Source: Desulfobacteraceae bacterium
GTDB lineage: Bacteria; Desulfobacterota; Desulfobacteria; Desulfobacterales; Desulfosalsimonadaceae
DNA length: 64,000 nt
Reading direction: 5' to 3'
NCBI GenBank assembly: GCA_014237465.1
Contig: JABZFM010000007.1
Location: forward strand, 124,001-188,000
Under the pieces are notes generated by a model that was not told where the DNA came from, ran no database searches, and saw only the letters and a list, made by a program, of their open reading frames with translations. The translations under genes were made by a program, and so were the position numbers. Of the stretch, positions 16,101-25,105 are shown one piece after another (positions within the stretch are counted from its first letter, which is position 1; every line of letters begins with the position of its first letter).

Positions 16101-17452
16101 AGATTCTCCAGCAAAAAATCAGCCCCGGCAATCCGGACATCCAGTTTTGCTTCATCAATCAAATAGTCCCATAAACGGGAAGACGCGAGGTCCAAATTTA
16201 TCCGCCCGGTTTGATCCGGCATGCCGATCTGCTGCCAGGTAATTGAAAAATCCGTATTCATATCACTGGGAAATGATTTTAGATCAAGAACCGGCAGGGC
16301 AGACAAATCCAGGCTGCGGATTTTCCCGGCAATATCCAGTCCGACATTATTGGCTTCATCGATGGTGACCTGTCCCTGCGACTCAACATGACACGTGTCC
16401 ATGCGCAAGTCCAGCCGGCAATCCATTTTTGAAACCGGCCCCCTGACGCAGATATTTCCGGAAACAATATCCTCATCCGGCATTTGAATCGGAAACGCCT
16501 GCCCGAACTCGCCCAGGGACAGCGCTTGAATGTCAGCACGGAGGTCCATGTTGATCATATCCAGGATGACCATATCCGGGCCATGATCTAAAAAACTCAG
16601 GAGGCCGTTTACCGTAAAATCAGATTTTCTTCCTTTAATTTTGGTATCTTTGAAATTCAGGCAACTCTTACCGAAATCGTACCGGATCTCACCGGTCAGA
16701 CCTGTCAAATCCACACGGGGATTGTCCAGCCGCACCGCCAGTTGCTTGATTTTTGCAAAAATTTCTTTGCCGATATCCAGACTGGCCTGGCATTCTATCC
16801 CCTTGAAATGACGAATGACTTCGCCCTCATCCGTTCGTTGAGCCAGCGTAACGTCTGATTTCCGGATCAGCAGGCGTCTGATTTCAATTTTGTACGCGCC
16901 CACTCCGGGAGACTCCGGTAGTTGCTCAACGGAATTGCCGGGTAACGTCTCCGGTGGATGTTTAGACGGATGTTTAAGCGGAGGCTTAGGCGGATGCTTA
17001 GGCGCCAGCATTTCAAAATTCCATGCGCCGTCTTTTGCCTGAAGCAGATTAACAGATACGCCGTCTATCATCAGCCGGTTAATCCACAGAACACGGCCCA
17101 GCAGCATGGGAATGCTGTATGAAACATCGATTCGGTTGGCCGATATCAATGGCTCGCCGGTCTCGGCATCCGATAATTGAACACCACTAACTGAAAAGCG
17201 GCTCAACAGGTTGCCGCTTAATTCATCAATATGACACGTTGCCCGGGTATTTTTGGCAATCGCATCGGTTAAAATCCGTGTGACAACATCCTTCACCGGG
17301 CTGGTTTGCAGAGCGATAAATGCGCAAAAAACTACACTCAAAAGGATCAACAACAAATAAATTACTGCCCGGAAAAGAAGCAGGAGTGTTGATTTTTTGA
17401 CCTTTTCCTTTATTTGCGGAGCTGTCTTTTTTGAAGAATTCTGTTTTTCCAT
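13127..17452 (-). CDS. tamB: TamB-like outer-membrane assembly/lipid-transport protein
   Basis: The 1441-residue protein has one N-terminal membrane anchor (LLLLFRAVIYLLLILLSVVF, from about residue 22) and a very long beta-strand-rich periplasmic body. It ends in the conserved TamB/DUF490 C-terminal domain with GSLNTVRGTYQFHGR, LNFVGQEQFNPPLNIEA, DPVMSQAEIISYLIYG and LTMGKYVTPKVFVIY. TamB spans the periplasm and works with TamA in outer-membrane protein insertion or phospholipid transport. The gene lies 57 bases after tamA in the same operon, which is strong support. Odd points: a Pro/His-rich stretch (KHPPKPPLKHPSKHPPETL, about residues 150-170) made by 12-base DNA repeats, and a tandem duplication of about 113 residues near residues 795-1025, marked by the repeated GFWxGxG, SSDxQLSGxL and NASYDD/DASYDD. 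The length is normal to slightly long for the family. Confidence 0.92.
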   Translation of the reverse strand: MEKQNSSKKTAPQIKEKVKKSTLLLLFRAVIYLLLILLSVVFCAFIALQTSPVKDVVTRILTDAIAKNTRATCHIDELSGNLLSRFSVSGVQLSDAETGEPLISANRIDVSYSIPMLLGRVLWINRLMIDGVSVNLLQAKDGAWNFEMLAPKHPPKPPLKHPSKHPPETLPGNSVEQLPESPGVGAYKIEIRRLLIRKSDVTLAQRTDEGEVIRHFKGIECQASLDIGKEIFAKIKQLAVRLDNPRVDLTGLTGEIRYDFGKSCLNFKDTKIKGRKSDFTVNGLLSFLDHGPDMVILDMINMDLRADIQALSLGEFGQAFPIQMPDEDIVSGNICVRGPVSKMDCRLDLRMDTCHVESQGQVTIDEANNVGLDIAGKIRSLDLSALPVLDLKSFPSDMNTDFSITWQQIGMPDQTGRINLDLASSRLWDYLIDEAKLDVRIAGADFLLENLRLKTPYGQLAGSGSLAGILSLEKDNQIQFTADIEGFNSKDLVKNNLYTASIQYDSSINGIVHSTIFIPKTFAPEGIAADATCRINPSRMMNIDILAADFDVSWRDEKITLKRFDLETGLGIAALTGAASIKDETCRFKASATLPDLTLIKPFIPDMPDGEALSGSVSVTADINGSWGEPNVTAVVNADKLIFRDVSADSLTADGHWKGGPKDFSVSVECGVKNIRSNGLQIPVLNFKTTMTPVSIQADVELQGRQKEEFTLSGNISHWLEPVKDVNIEQIKIVSFDQPPLVNPEPVKLTISSDRIEVTSLSLASGDAFLSLDGYVGLTQPTEMSAVFALKNFNLHRISGFWEGGEGLHGQVSSDIQLSGLLEAPAIEASASIQNASYDDLLVSDITAFVRYDASEVTVSATAHKETQKILDVNGSASISLSLLPFELTPQPGKIDLSVKLDPIAGEEIFGFWKGDGKITGLISSDLQLSGFLDKPVIDVNFSVKDASYDDFSVSDIIASVKYDALKAVVTATALRGDKKLLDVDGAVPIDLSLYPFEIATPPDGLDLTMNIDDVDVSLISDLIAHPEYGVDGLLNGTAGISGDIMRPEIQGRMQLDNGSLSLKKQGLVYESLTADFLFEPGLLEISEINIAGDKEGVLQLSGSVAHDHFRPGDFNIRAIGDNFYVPFHRGVDARIKSDLILTGNRDAPKLTGKITITKGRVNLDWVFEKQPSDINIVQPLVAENGMIHLSEDEPEPLAFMGPLASDVTMVIPNDCWLKGKDELIEIMGNVQLKKDPYKPFVFFGSLNTVRGTYQFHGRLFQIIEGELNFVGQEQFNPPLNIEAATKIKDVTIIIRLTGTFQQLDVILDSDPVMSQAEIISYLIYGRASDDLSEEESFNAEEAALSFTGQIAANKIRDVVGDTFGIDYLSISSGSGGLKEGSLTMGKYVTPKVFVIYRQDFDDSEPREFEITYEINKYFDLQTEFDNEETAAFDLIWKYEF
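16956..17003. repeat. 12-base tandem repeat inside tamB (4 copies)
   Basis: Four consecutive units start at 16956, 16968, 16980 and 16992: GGATGTTTAGAC, GGATGTTTAAGC, GGAGGCTTAGGC and GGATGCTTAGGC. They encode the Lys-His-Pro-Pro-type linker and keep the reading frame. Confidence 0.85.
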
Positions 17453-17509
17453 CTGAATGCTCTATGCAATTATGCCGAGTATAATAATAATGGCTTCGTA
17501 AAGGATCAT

Positions 17510-19477
17510 CTAAAAAGCCTGGCCAATATTAAAATGAATGTACCACCGGTCTGTTTCAAAAAAATCAATCAGAATCGGATCATCGCTTGCCGTACTTTTC
17601 GCCGGATTCAGTTTGTATCCCCAATCGAGCTGAATGGGTCCGATGATGGTATTGATTCTCAATCCCAGTCCACTGGTGTACCGTAAGTTTTTAAGATCAA
17701 ACGTGTAAGAATCCAGACCCAGAAACCCCATATCCAGGAACACAACACCGGAAAGTTTCTTATAAATCGGGTATCGAAGTTCAACATTACATAGAAAAGA
17801 AGACAGGCCGCTGATATCAACCAGCACATCATTTTCATCGATTACGCCCAACTTTTCATACTCATAGCCTCGCACCGACTTGCTGCCACCCAGAAAAAAC
17901 TGCTTGGAAATCGGGATGTAGTCCGTATCTTCCGTTTCTTCCATAGTTCTGAACTCAGCCCTTCCGGACAGCACACACCCCCATGGAATCGGAATAAATG
18001 CTTTGGCCTCTATTCCCGGACGATTATAAGCAATCTCTGAGCCGAGAGCACCCGATGCCTTTTCAAAGGAAAAAATAACCGCAGATCCCTGCCTGGCATT
18101 TAATACATCATCAATGGTATTGTGCTGAATATTAAACCTGACGGACGACACAAGATAGTCTTCCGTATCCCTCGGGTCTAAGATGCCATCCAAATCTTCA
18201 ATGTTGATATCTTTCGGTCGATTCATTTCCAGATTATAGCCAATCGCCGCAAACCAGTTTCGTTTCAACTTACGGTAAATATTAATATCTGAACGTAATT
18301 GCTGAAGTGTATAATAATCTTCTTGTTCGCGCTTATATTCGACGATGGTAATTAAATTATTCCGGACGGACAAAAAATACGGCAGCTTATATTCGGCGCG
18401 AAGGTTTTCCTCAATATCAGAATGTTTGGCACGCAGGGAAAATATGTCCGCCCGGCCGGTCAGGTTCCGATAACTCCATGAGGTTTGAAGCCTAAGACCG
18501 TCATCCGTTCCATAACCCACACCTAATTTAACGCTCTGTTTTTTCCGGGGCTTGACCTGAACTTCAATGGGCACCGTCTGATTGTCTGTGTTCGGATCTC
18601 CGGTCCGGATCACGGCTGTTTTAAAAATACTCAGGTCAAACAGATTCCGGCGGCTTTTATCCAATTCTTTATCAGAATACCGCTCCCCCCCTTTAAAGGT
18701 AACGGCCCGTCGTATGACCTTTTCACGCACAAATTCTTCATGGCCAGAAATCCGGATATCACCAAAGTAGTAAAGCAGTCCCGGATCAATATCAAACGTA
18801 ATATCCGCCATGTTATTATTTAAATCCACCATTGCACGGCCGGTTACTTTGGCAAAGGGATATGCCTTATCCCCCAGGGATTTTTTGATGTTGATCTTGG
18901 ATTCTTCGTAATCAGCAGTTACAAATATCCGGCCTGTCTTTATCGTAAACTGTTCTCTAAGCTGCTCCTCCTTTATGGCTTCAATTTCACACAGGCAATT
19001 GATGGCGATGTCCCGAATAATAACAGGATCACCTTTAACAATTTTGAATGTCACATCATATTCCGGCACTATTTCATTTTCAATATCTTTGCTACTGTTT
19101 GACGCCTGCTTTGGTGATATTCCCGAATCCTTGCCGCGAGGAGGTTTATTCTCAGGCTTAACCGGTGTGAGGAAATATTCCACAGTTGCCTGATAGTATC
19201 CCTGGGACTGATAATGCTGCTTGATGCGAAGAACATCTTCCTCAACATCCTGCTTACTGACAACCGGATGGGACTCCCAGAATTTCCAGAACGGCGGTGC
19301 CTGAACTGACAGGGATTGAGCAAGCTTATTTTCTTTGATCAAATTTATCCCGACGAAATCAACATGCCGGACTTTAAATCGCAGATTCTCAGTCTCAGCT
19401 GACAACGCCGCACCGGTAAAAAAAAGGAACACGAATGCCGGCAGCAATAGAACTTTTAAAATATTATTCCGTTGCAA
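17510..19477 (-). CDS. tamA: TamA-like Omp85-family outer-membrane protein
   Basis: The 655-residue protein has a signal peptide (LKVLLLPAFVFLFFTGAALS then AET). About 300 residues of POTRA repeats follow (FKVRHVDFVGIN, DEEFVREKVIRR-like strands) and then a C-terminal Omp85 beta-barrel. The barrel shows the diagnostic QFFLGGSKSVRGYEYEKLG loop with VRGY, and a final aromatic residue in YIHFNIGQAF, as required for BAM-dependent insertion. Presence of tamB directly downstream supports TamA rather than BamA. One cysteine pair (NCLCEIEA) in POTRA 2 is unusual and could form a disulfide. The start follows the yihY stop immediately, so yihY, tamA and tamB appear to form one transcript. Confidence 0.9.
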   Translation of the reverse strand: MQRNNILKVLLLPAFVFLFFTGAALSAETENLRFKVRHVDFVGINLIKENKLAQSLSVQAPPFWKFWESHPVVSKQDVEEDVLRIKQHYQSQGYYQATVEYFLTPVKPENKPPRGKDSGISPKQASNSSKDIENEIVPEYDVTFKIVKGDPVIIRDIAINCLCEIEAIKEEQLREQFTIKTGRIFVTADYEESKINIKKSLGDKAYPFAKVTGRAMVDLNNNMADITFDIDPGLLYYFGDIRISGHEEFVREKVIRRAVTFKGGERYSDKELDKSRRNLFDLSIFKTAVIRTGDPNTDNQTVPIEVQVKPRKKQSVKLGVGYGTDDGLRLQTSWSYRNLTGRADIFSLRAKHSDIEENLRAEYKLPYFLSVRNNLITIVEYKREQEDYYTLQQLRSDINIYRKLKRNWFAAIGYNLEMNRPKDINIEDLDGILDPRDTEDYLVSSVRFNIQHNTIDDVLNARQGSAVIFSFEKASGALGSEIAYNRPGIEAKAFIPIPWGCVLSGRAEFRTMEETEDTDYIPISKQFFLGGSKSVRGYEYEKLGVIDENDVLVDISGLSSFLCNVELRYPIYKKLSGVVFLDMGFLGLDSYTFDLKNLRYTSGLGLRINTIIGPIQLDWGYKLNPAKSTASDDPILIDFFETDRWYIHFNIGQAF

Positions 19478-20803
19478 TCACTGTGCTCCCTGTAAAAGAT
19501 CCATCATGGTCACCTTGCCCAGGTGTCCTGCCTCAAAGGCTTTTCTGGATTTCATCAGTTCCTGCAACCGGTTGTTTTTCCCGTCCTCCGGCACGCGCCA
19601 ATCCCCATCATCTTCCTGGCGCAGTGCGTAACAGACATCCAACACACTGATCAATCCGGGATTTTTTGCCGGCTGATACCTGATCTCATCTTCGGATATT
19701 TCCTGCAGCAAGCCATAATCACTTAACTTTCTTGTGATTTCCCGTAAAAGTCGAATTGGAATGGAAAGTAAACCGGATAAATCCTCTATGTTCGCCTGGG
19801 GCAGTCCTTTATGAAACATCGCCGAAATTTGCAGCATAATATTTACCGCCATTTCTTCCTTCTGATCGTATCCCACATTGTAAAAATTAAATTCCTGCTG
19901 GTAAGACCGGACATTCTGAATGGCATATGACAACTGAGCGCCGATAAGCACGATGATCCAGCTGACATAGAGCCAGATAATAAAAATCGGCAGAACGGCA
20001 AAGGTTCCGTAGATCGTATTATATTTTGCCACACCGATATTAAAATCCGTGTACATCCGAAACGCACCTTCCCAGATACTGCCGCAAATAATTCCCGCAA
20101 TTAAAGCCGGGATAAACTTTACCCGGGTATTCGGCATGAGAATATACATGACCGTAAATGCAATCCAGAGAATGGCATGGGGGATAATCTTGGAAAAAAG
20201 AACAAAAAACTGCTCAAAAAATTCATATTCGGTCAATGCCGCAACAACGGTATTGGATGAAAATGAAGCAATCAGGGCAGTTGACAATACCATCAGAAAC
20301 GGACCTAAAAAAAGCACACTGATATAATTGGAAATTTTTCGTGAAATGCTTCTCTGTTGGGGCACGCCCCAGAATTCATTGAATGTTCGCTCCACATTGC
20401 TGATCATCATCACGGACGCATAAATCAAAAGCGCTGTTCCAAATGCGCCCAGCGCCTTAAAATTCGTGTTGGCAATATATTCTATGATCCGGCTGGTCAG
20501 CTCTTCCTGCTCTGCCGTCAGATAATTGATCAGGACATGTTCCAGTCGGCTGTGAAAACCCAAACCTTTTAACATGGAAAATGCGATGGCCAGAAGTGGC
20601 ACAATGGCAAGCAGGGTACTGTAGGAAAGGGCTGAAGCCCGCAGCAGAATCATCCGGTTCTTTAAGCCGTGGATGGTCAGCAGAATAATCCGAACCGTCT
20701 GGTAATAGAAAAGATACAGACGACCGGCATCTTTGGGATCATGCCATACTTCATTCCTTAAAAAATCGGAAAGCTTTTTCAGATACGCTATAATGCCTCC
20801 CAT
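19478..20803 (-). CDS. YihY/BrkB family inner-membrane protein with C-terminal winged-helix extension
   Basis: The 441-residue protein has the six-helix YihY/BrkB core, with RASALSYSTLLAIVPLLAIA after a first amphipathic region. Further landmarks are NVERTFNEFWGV, YTDFNIGVAKYNTIYGTFAV and PIFIIWLYVSWIIVLIGAQL. Older databases call the family ribonuclease BN, which is incorrect for most members. After the core there are about 130 soluble residues. Part of these (EDLSGLLSIPIRLLREITRK then GLLQEISEDEIRYQP) reads like a winged helix, a known extension in deltaproteobacterial homologues. The stop codon abuts the tamA start, and this conserved neighbourhood suggests a role in envelope lipid homeostasis. 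Confidence 0.88.
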   Translation of the reverse strand: MGGIIAYLKKLSDFLRNEVWHDPKDAGRLYLFYYQTVRIILLTIHGLKNRMILLRASALSYSTLLAIVPLLAIAFSMLKGLGFHSRLEHVLINYLTAEQEELTSRIIEYIANTNFKALGAFGTALLIYASVMMISNVERTFNEFWGVPQQRSISRKISNYISVLFLGPFLMVLSTALIASFSSNTVVAALTEYEFFEQFFVLFSKIIPHAILWIAFTVMYILMPNTRVKFIPALIAGIICGSIWEGAFRMYTDFNIGVAKYNTIYGTFAVLPIFIIWLYVSWIIVLIGAQLSYAIQNVRSYQQEFNFYNVGYDQKEEMAVNIMLQISAMFHKGLPQANIEDLSGLLSIPIRLLREITRKLSDYGLLQEISEDEIRYQPAKNPGLISVLDVCYALRQEDDGDWRVPEDGKNNRLQELMKSRKAFEAGHLGKVTMMDLLQGAQ

Positions 20804-20827
20804 TTCACCTCCCCGTTATAAAAAAAG

Positions 20828-22435
20828 TCAGCTCAACAGCCCATCAAAAAAATCATTCCCTTTATCATCAACAATAATAAATGCCGGGAAATTTTTAACA
20901 GTGATCATGAAAACGGCTTCCATGCCCAGCTCAGGATACTCCAGGACCTCAACACTGGTAATACATTCCTTGCCCAGTCGGGCGGCCGGTCCGCCGATGG
21001 AGCCAAGATAGAAGCCGCCATGTGATTTACAGGAATCGGTCACCTGCTGCGTCCGGTTTCCCTTTGCCAGCATGACCATGGAACCGCCGTATTTCTGAAA
21101 CTCCGGTACATAGGGGTCCATACGCCCGGCCGTGGTCGGGCCGAAAGATCCGGAGGCAAAGCCTTCCGGGGTTTTGGCCGGTCCCGCATAATATACAATA
21201 TGGTCTTTCAGGTATTGCGGCAGATCCCCTTCTTTTTCCAGTTTTTCATAAATCTTTGCATGGGCGATGTCCCGAGCTACGATAATTTTACCGGACAGAA
21301 GCAAACGGGTGGCCACCGGATAGTTGCTCAACTCATTGCGGATATCATTCATGGACTGGTTTAAATCTATTTTTACCGCTTTGGCATCTTCGGTGCGGGG
21401 AGCAGGTAAAAACCGTGCCGGGTCTTTGTCCAGCTGTTCTAAAAAAATACCATCCTGATTGATTTTACCCTTAATATTTCGATCCGCACTGCAACTCACC
21501 CCGATCCCCACAGGGCAGGATGCGCCATGCCGCGGCATCCGGACGACCCGGACATCATGACAAAAATATTTTCCGCCAAACTGCGCGCCAATGCCGAGCT
21601 TTTGAGAAATTTTCAATAATTCGTCTTCAAGTTCAATGTCCCTGATCGCATGGCCATTCTCATTTCCCTGCAACGGGAGGTGATCCAGGTACCCGGCGGA
21701 AGCCAGTTTAACGGTTTTTAAATTCATTTCCGCAGACGTGCCGCCCACCACGACTGACAGATGATACGGCGGACAAGCGGCCGTTCCCAGAGATTTCATT
21801 TTCTGCGTTAAAAACGCAATCAGTGTTTTCGGGTTCAATACCGCCTTTGTTTCCTGGTATAAATAGGTTTTGTTGGCAGACCCCCCGCCCTTGGCAATAA
21901 AAAGAAACTCATATGCGTCTCCGTTAGTGGCATATACCTCAACCTGGGCCGGAAGATTGCAACCGGTATTTTTCTCCTCATACATGGAAAGTGGCGCCAT
22001 CTGGGAATAGCGCAGGTTATTTTTTGTGTATGCATTAAAAACCCCTTTTGCCAGCGCTTCTTCATCTGAAAAACCGGTCCAGATCTGCTGGCCTTTTTTC
22101 CCCATGATGATCGCGGTTCCCGTATCCTGACACATGGGGAAAACAAAATCAGCTGAAATCACCGCGTTCTTCAGCATTTCCAGCGCCACATACCGGTCAT
22201 TTTCCGAACTGTCCGGATCATCTAATATCTTTGCCAGCTGCTCAAGATGTGATGTCCGGTAAAGATGGGCCACATTTCGAAAGGCTTTTTCCGAAAGCAA
22301 TGTCAGGGCTTCGGGCCCGATCCGGATAATATCTTTTCCGTCAAAAGACTCAACATTCACGTGTTGGGTTGACAAACACTCATAGGTGGTTGTGTCTTCT
22401 CCATGTGGAAACATGGGTTGAAATTGAAATTCCAT
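20828..22435 (-). CDS. fumA: Fumarate hydratase, class I (iron-sulfur, fused subunits)
   Basis: This 535-residue class I fumarase has both halves in one chain. The 4Fe-4S ligands are visible as Cys102 in [11 protein letters not shown], the Cys in [14 protein letters not shown], and the Cys in [20 protein letters not shown], all in family-standard contexts. The C-terminal half ends with [15 protein letters not shown] and [15 protein letters not shown], typical of the beta part. It interconverts fumarate and malate in the cytoplasm and is oxygen-sensitive, which suits an anaerobe. It is followed on the same strand by yihY after a 24-base gap. A good SD-like GGAG lies before the ATG. Class I enzymes of this length also include tartrate dehydratase relatives, but the sequence is closest in pattern to FumA/FumB. 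Confidence 0.92.
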   Translation of the reverse strand: MEFQFQPMFPHGEDTTTYECLSTQHVNVESFDGKDIIRIGPEALTLLSEKAFRNVAHLYRTSHLEQLAKILDDPDSSENDRYVALEMLKNAVISADFVFPMCQDTGTAIIMGKKGQQIWTGFSDEEALAKGVFNAYTKNNLRYSQMAPLSMYEEKNTGCNLPAQVEVYATNGDAYEFLFIAKGGGSANKTYLYQETKAVLNPKTLIAFLTQKMKSLGTAACPPYHLSVVVGGTSAEMNLKTVKLASAGYLDHLPLQGNENGHAIRDIELEDELLKISQKLGIGAQFGGKYFCHDVRVVRMPRHGASCPVGIGVSCSADRNIKGKINQDGIFLEQLDKDPARFLPAPRTEDAKAVKIDLNQSMNDIRNELSNYPVATRLLLSGKIIVARDIAHAKIYEKLEKEGDLPQYLKDHIVYYAGPAKTPEGFASGSFGPTTAGRMDPYVPEFQKYGGSMVMLAKGNRTQQVTDSCKSHGGFYLGSIGGPAARLGKECITSVEVLEYPELGMEAVFMITVKNFPAFIIVDDKGNDFFDGLLS

Positions 22436-22510
22436 TGTAATGGTCTCCTGAGGCTGAAATAGGGATAGTTATATTCTTATCCTCTTGCATGCACAGTATT
22501 ATTTTCAGTG

Positions 22511-22556
22511 AACTTTTTATCCAACTTTTTATCCAACTTTTCATCCAACTTTTTTA
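22511..22556. repeat. 12-base tandem repeat between fumarase and restriction locus (about 3.8 copies)
   Basis: Units AACTTTTTATCC at 22511 and 22523, AACTTTTCATCC at 22535 and a partial AACTTTTTTACC at 22547. The repeat is non-coding as far as I can see and lies 23 bases beyond the 3' end of the nuclease-helicase gene. Confidence 0.85.
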
Positions 22557-22579
22557 CCGGCTCATCCGCGTTGATGCGG

Positions 22580-25105
22580 TTAACCCATTGCTTCATTTAC
22601 AAAAGTTGCTTGATAATCGGTTGCGCTTAACACGGTATCGTAAAGCCCAACTTCTTCGCCTTCATGGCGGTCAATGCCTGTATAGCTCAAACTGGCATCC
22701 TCATATCTCTTGAATTTATATACAGCGTCATTCATCAATGCGCTGTTAAAAACTCCGAGACTGACGAGCAGCTCAAAATCCATTACACTTACACCAGTCA
22801 CTTTCTTAAAAAGCCCGGGCTCCAACTGTGTTATGACATCCTTAAGGCATCGCTCACGGTAATCGGTCAGGTACATGAATACAGGAACACGGGTAGAAAA
22901 CTTGACCAGCTTTTCCTGAATTTTCTTCCGCATGGTCTTGTATTCTTTTTCTTCGTCAGTCAGTTCCTTTTTTTCTTTTTTGGTCAGTTCCTCGTCGTTC
23001 TTTTCCTTCCGTGTCTTTTTCACAGCCTCCGATTTATTGATAATGGTTTCGATATCCTGATTCAGGTTACGAAATCCCTCAATACGCATCAGCGCGTTCA
23101 TCGCATCTTCGTTTGCCATCAGCCGCTTCAAGGTGTCGTTATCCACGTTCACCAACAGCGCACTTTCCCATCGCCTTGCCAGAAGCGTTGCGGAAGTGCC
23201 ACTCATGGCAATATCCAGAATGCCCGCCGCATCAATCTGTTTCATGGAACTGCCGTCATATGCCAACACTGGCAGAAAGCGGATAAACTCCTCGACTTTC
23301 TTCTCGGGATTATATTTATCCACATTCAAACGACAACTGTAATCGGCGATCTGCCGCAACGCCCTGTCCGGCGCAAAGTCAAAAATGTAACATTCCTTTT
23401 TTATAATTTCCTCATGATTCGGTGCATCTCCGACCGGATTCATCACCACCCAGGGGGACTGAACACGAAAAGCAGCCTGAAAATAGGTCTCCGGGCTGGA
23501 AGAATTGCGCAGCATGAATATCCCTGTCCACGGCCTCACCGTCACCCCGGTGGTCAATTTCCCACAAGACAAAGTAATTGTCTTGGTTTGCAAAGGATCA
23601 TCCATGGCATCCTTCACCGGGGGCAAAGCCTCAACGCCGATACCGGCGGCGCTTCCTGCCGCTACTACCACCTGATAATCGCGATAAAACCGATTCTGTT
23701 TTTTCCCCAGCAGTTTGCGCATGGCATAACACGAGGCAACACTCGGCAGAAACCAGAAGGTATGGGACAACACATTAAGCAGCCGAACATCCGAAAACGG
23801 CATAGGCGGCTTCTTTGCGCCCAATTTCAAATTATCAATAGTTGCGGCCTGAAATGCGCCCCGTATCAAATCCAGCCACTTCTGCACTTCATCATGATAT
23901 TTGAACGTTGCATTTTCACCATTTCCTTCTGCGGCAAAAAAAACATTCAGGTCAAATTCGTCAAATTCCCCTTGCATGGCAATCTCGCGGATCGCATCCG
24001 GTAATTGATATGTCATCAACACCATGCGGGGCAGGCAGGAATATGGATTGTCATCCCCTTCCCATTTCTGCTTGGCTCGTTGTTCATCCGAATAGGTCCA
24101 GTTGAAAATCTGCTCCTCAATAAACTCGCCGGATGCGATCGCCCTGAACGGCGTCCCGGATAGATATAAATAAGCATCCGTCGTGATCGGCATAATCTCT
24201 TCGTCGTAATAATCAAGGCCTTCACCTTCACCAAACGCTCTTTCCTTTTTGTCCTCCGCTTCAAACAGCTCCCTGGCGTTTTCCCGCCACGCGCCGTAAT
24301 GGTATTCGTCGAAAATCACGCAATCCCAGTTGGTCGCGTGCACCCATTCGTTCCTGGTCTTAATCCCGCCGGTGCTTGTATTCTTGCCCAGATAATCCTG
24401 AAACGACCCAAAACAGACAATGGGTTTCTTCTTGTCCGCATCTTCATACGACAAACCATTTCGCGAAATAAACTGCCATTCCTTGAAATCAATATGGCAA
24501 TTCAAATCCTCTTCCCACGCGCTCTGCACCGCCGGTTTGAAGGTCAGTACCAGCACCTTTCGCCATTTCATTTTTTTGGCTAATTGATATGCGGTAAAAG
24601 TCTTGCCGAATCGCATCTTTGCATTCCATAAAAAATGCGGCGTCTTGTCGGGATCATCCGTGTGCGCACTCTTGAAATAGGCTGCTGTCTTTTTCACGGC
24701 CGTTTTCTGCTCAGGTCTCATTTTGAAATCCAGCGAACGGATCCCCTCACTCATCTCGCCGGTTCTGACGGCAATCACTGCCGCCTTGACCTGATCGACC
24801 GAGCACCGGAACCATTCACCATCGGGATTCTTGACGCCGCTGCTGCGCAAACAGCGGTGAACATCGTGATCCGTAAAGGCCGTGCCATCGCTGCGCATGG
24901 CGGATTCTTCGAGGAGAATCCTGTATGGCGGCTTGCCGGGTCTTCGGGTTGGATACTGCTGTGCCACGCGCGTCTGAACATCCACTGCGGTATAGCCAAT
25001 TTTGAGCAAGCCCCGATATTGCGGATTGGTGTCTGCATAGGCGTAGATGGTGGGCCGGGATTCGGGGCGTGGGGGGAAAAATTTATCAGGATTCATCTGT
25101 ATCAT
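22580..25105 (-). CDS. GIY-YIG nuclease fused to DEAD-like helicase (restriction subunit)
   Basis: The 841-residue protein joins two modules. Residues 18-105 match the T5orf172/MUG113 branch of GIY-YIG nucleases: TIYAYADTNP, then LLKIGYTAVDVQTRVAQQYP (KIG with Tyr38 and Arg46), and GEWFRCS with Glu97. From about residue 125 a superfamily 2 motor follows, with Walker A AKMRFGKTF (162-170), DEYH box at 266-269 (VIFDEYHYGAW), motif III LSGTPFRA and motif VI QAAFRVQSP. A charged coiled-coil-like region rich in Lys/Glu lies near residue 700. Such a fusion would translocate on and cut DNA that the neighbouring methyltransferase has not protected. It is the last gene of the operon and overlaps the BRO-N gene by about 20 bases. 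An internal start at 25096 is equally possible. Confidence 0.85.
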   Translation of the reverse strand: MIQMNPDKFFPPRPESRPTIYAYADTNPQYRGLLKIGYTAVDVQTRVAQQYPTRRPGKPPYRILLEESAMRSDGTAFTDHDVHRCLRSSGVKNPDGEWFRCSVDQVKAAVIAVRTGEMSEGIRSLDFKMRPEQKTAVKKTAAYFKSAHTDDPDKTPHFLWNAKMRFGKTFTAYQLAKKMKWRKVLVLTFKPAVQSAWEEDLNCHIDFKEWQFISRNGLSYEDADKKKPIVCFGSFQDYLGKNTSTGGIKTRNEWVHATNWDCVIFDEYHYGAWRENARELFEAEDKKERAFGEGEGLDYYDEEIMPITTDAYLYLSGTPFRAIASGEFIEEQIFNWTYSDEQRAKQKWEGDDNPYSCLPRMVLMTYQLPDAIREIAMQGEFDEFDLNVFFAAEGNGENATFKYHDEVQKWLDLIRGAFQAATIDNLKLGAKKPPMPFSDVRLLNVLSHTFWFLPSVASCYAMRKLLGKKQNRFYRDYQVVVAAGSAAGIGVEALPPVKDAMDDPLQTKTITLSCGKLTTGVTVRPWTGIFMLRNSSSPETYFQAAFRVQSPWVVMNPVGDAPNHEEIIKKECYIFDFAPDRALRQIADYSCRLNVDKYNPEKKVEEFIRFLPVLAYDGSSMKQIDAAGILDIAMSGTSATLLARRWESALLVNVDNDTLKRLMANEDAMNALMRIEGFRNLNQDIETIINKSEAVKKTRKEKNDEELTKKEKKELTDEEKEYKTMRKKIQEKLVKFSTRVPVFMYLTDYRERCLKDVITQLEPGLFKKVTGVSVMDFELLVSLGVFNSALMNDAVYKFKRYEDASLSYTGIDRHEGEEVGLYDTVLSATDYQATFVNEAMG

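Noticed and set aside
22664-24004. A 446-codon open frame on the + strand
   Set aside because: It lies wholly antisense to the GIY-YIG nuclease-helicase, whose motifs are unambiguous; its own product is rich in His, Arg and Gln with no domain.
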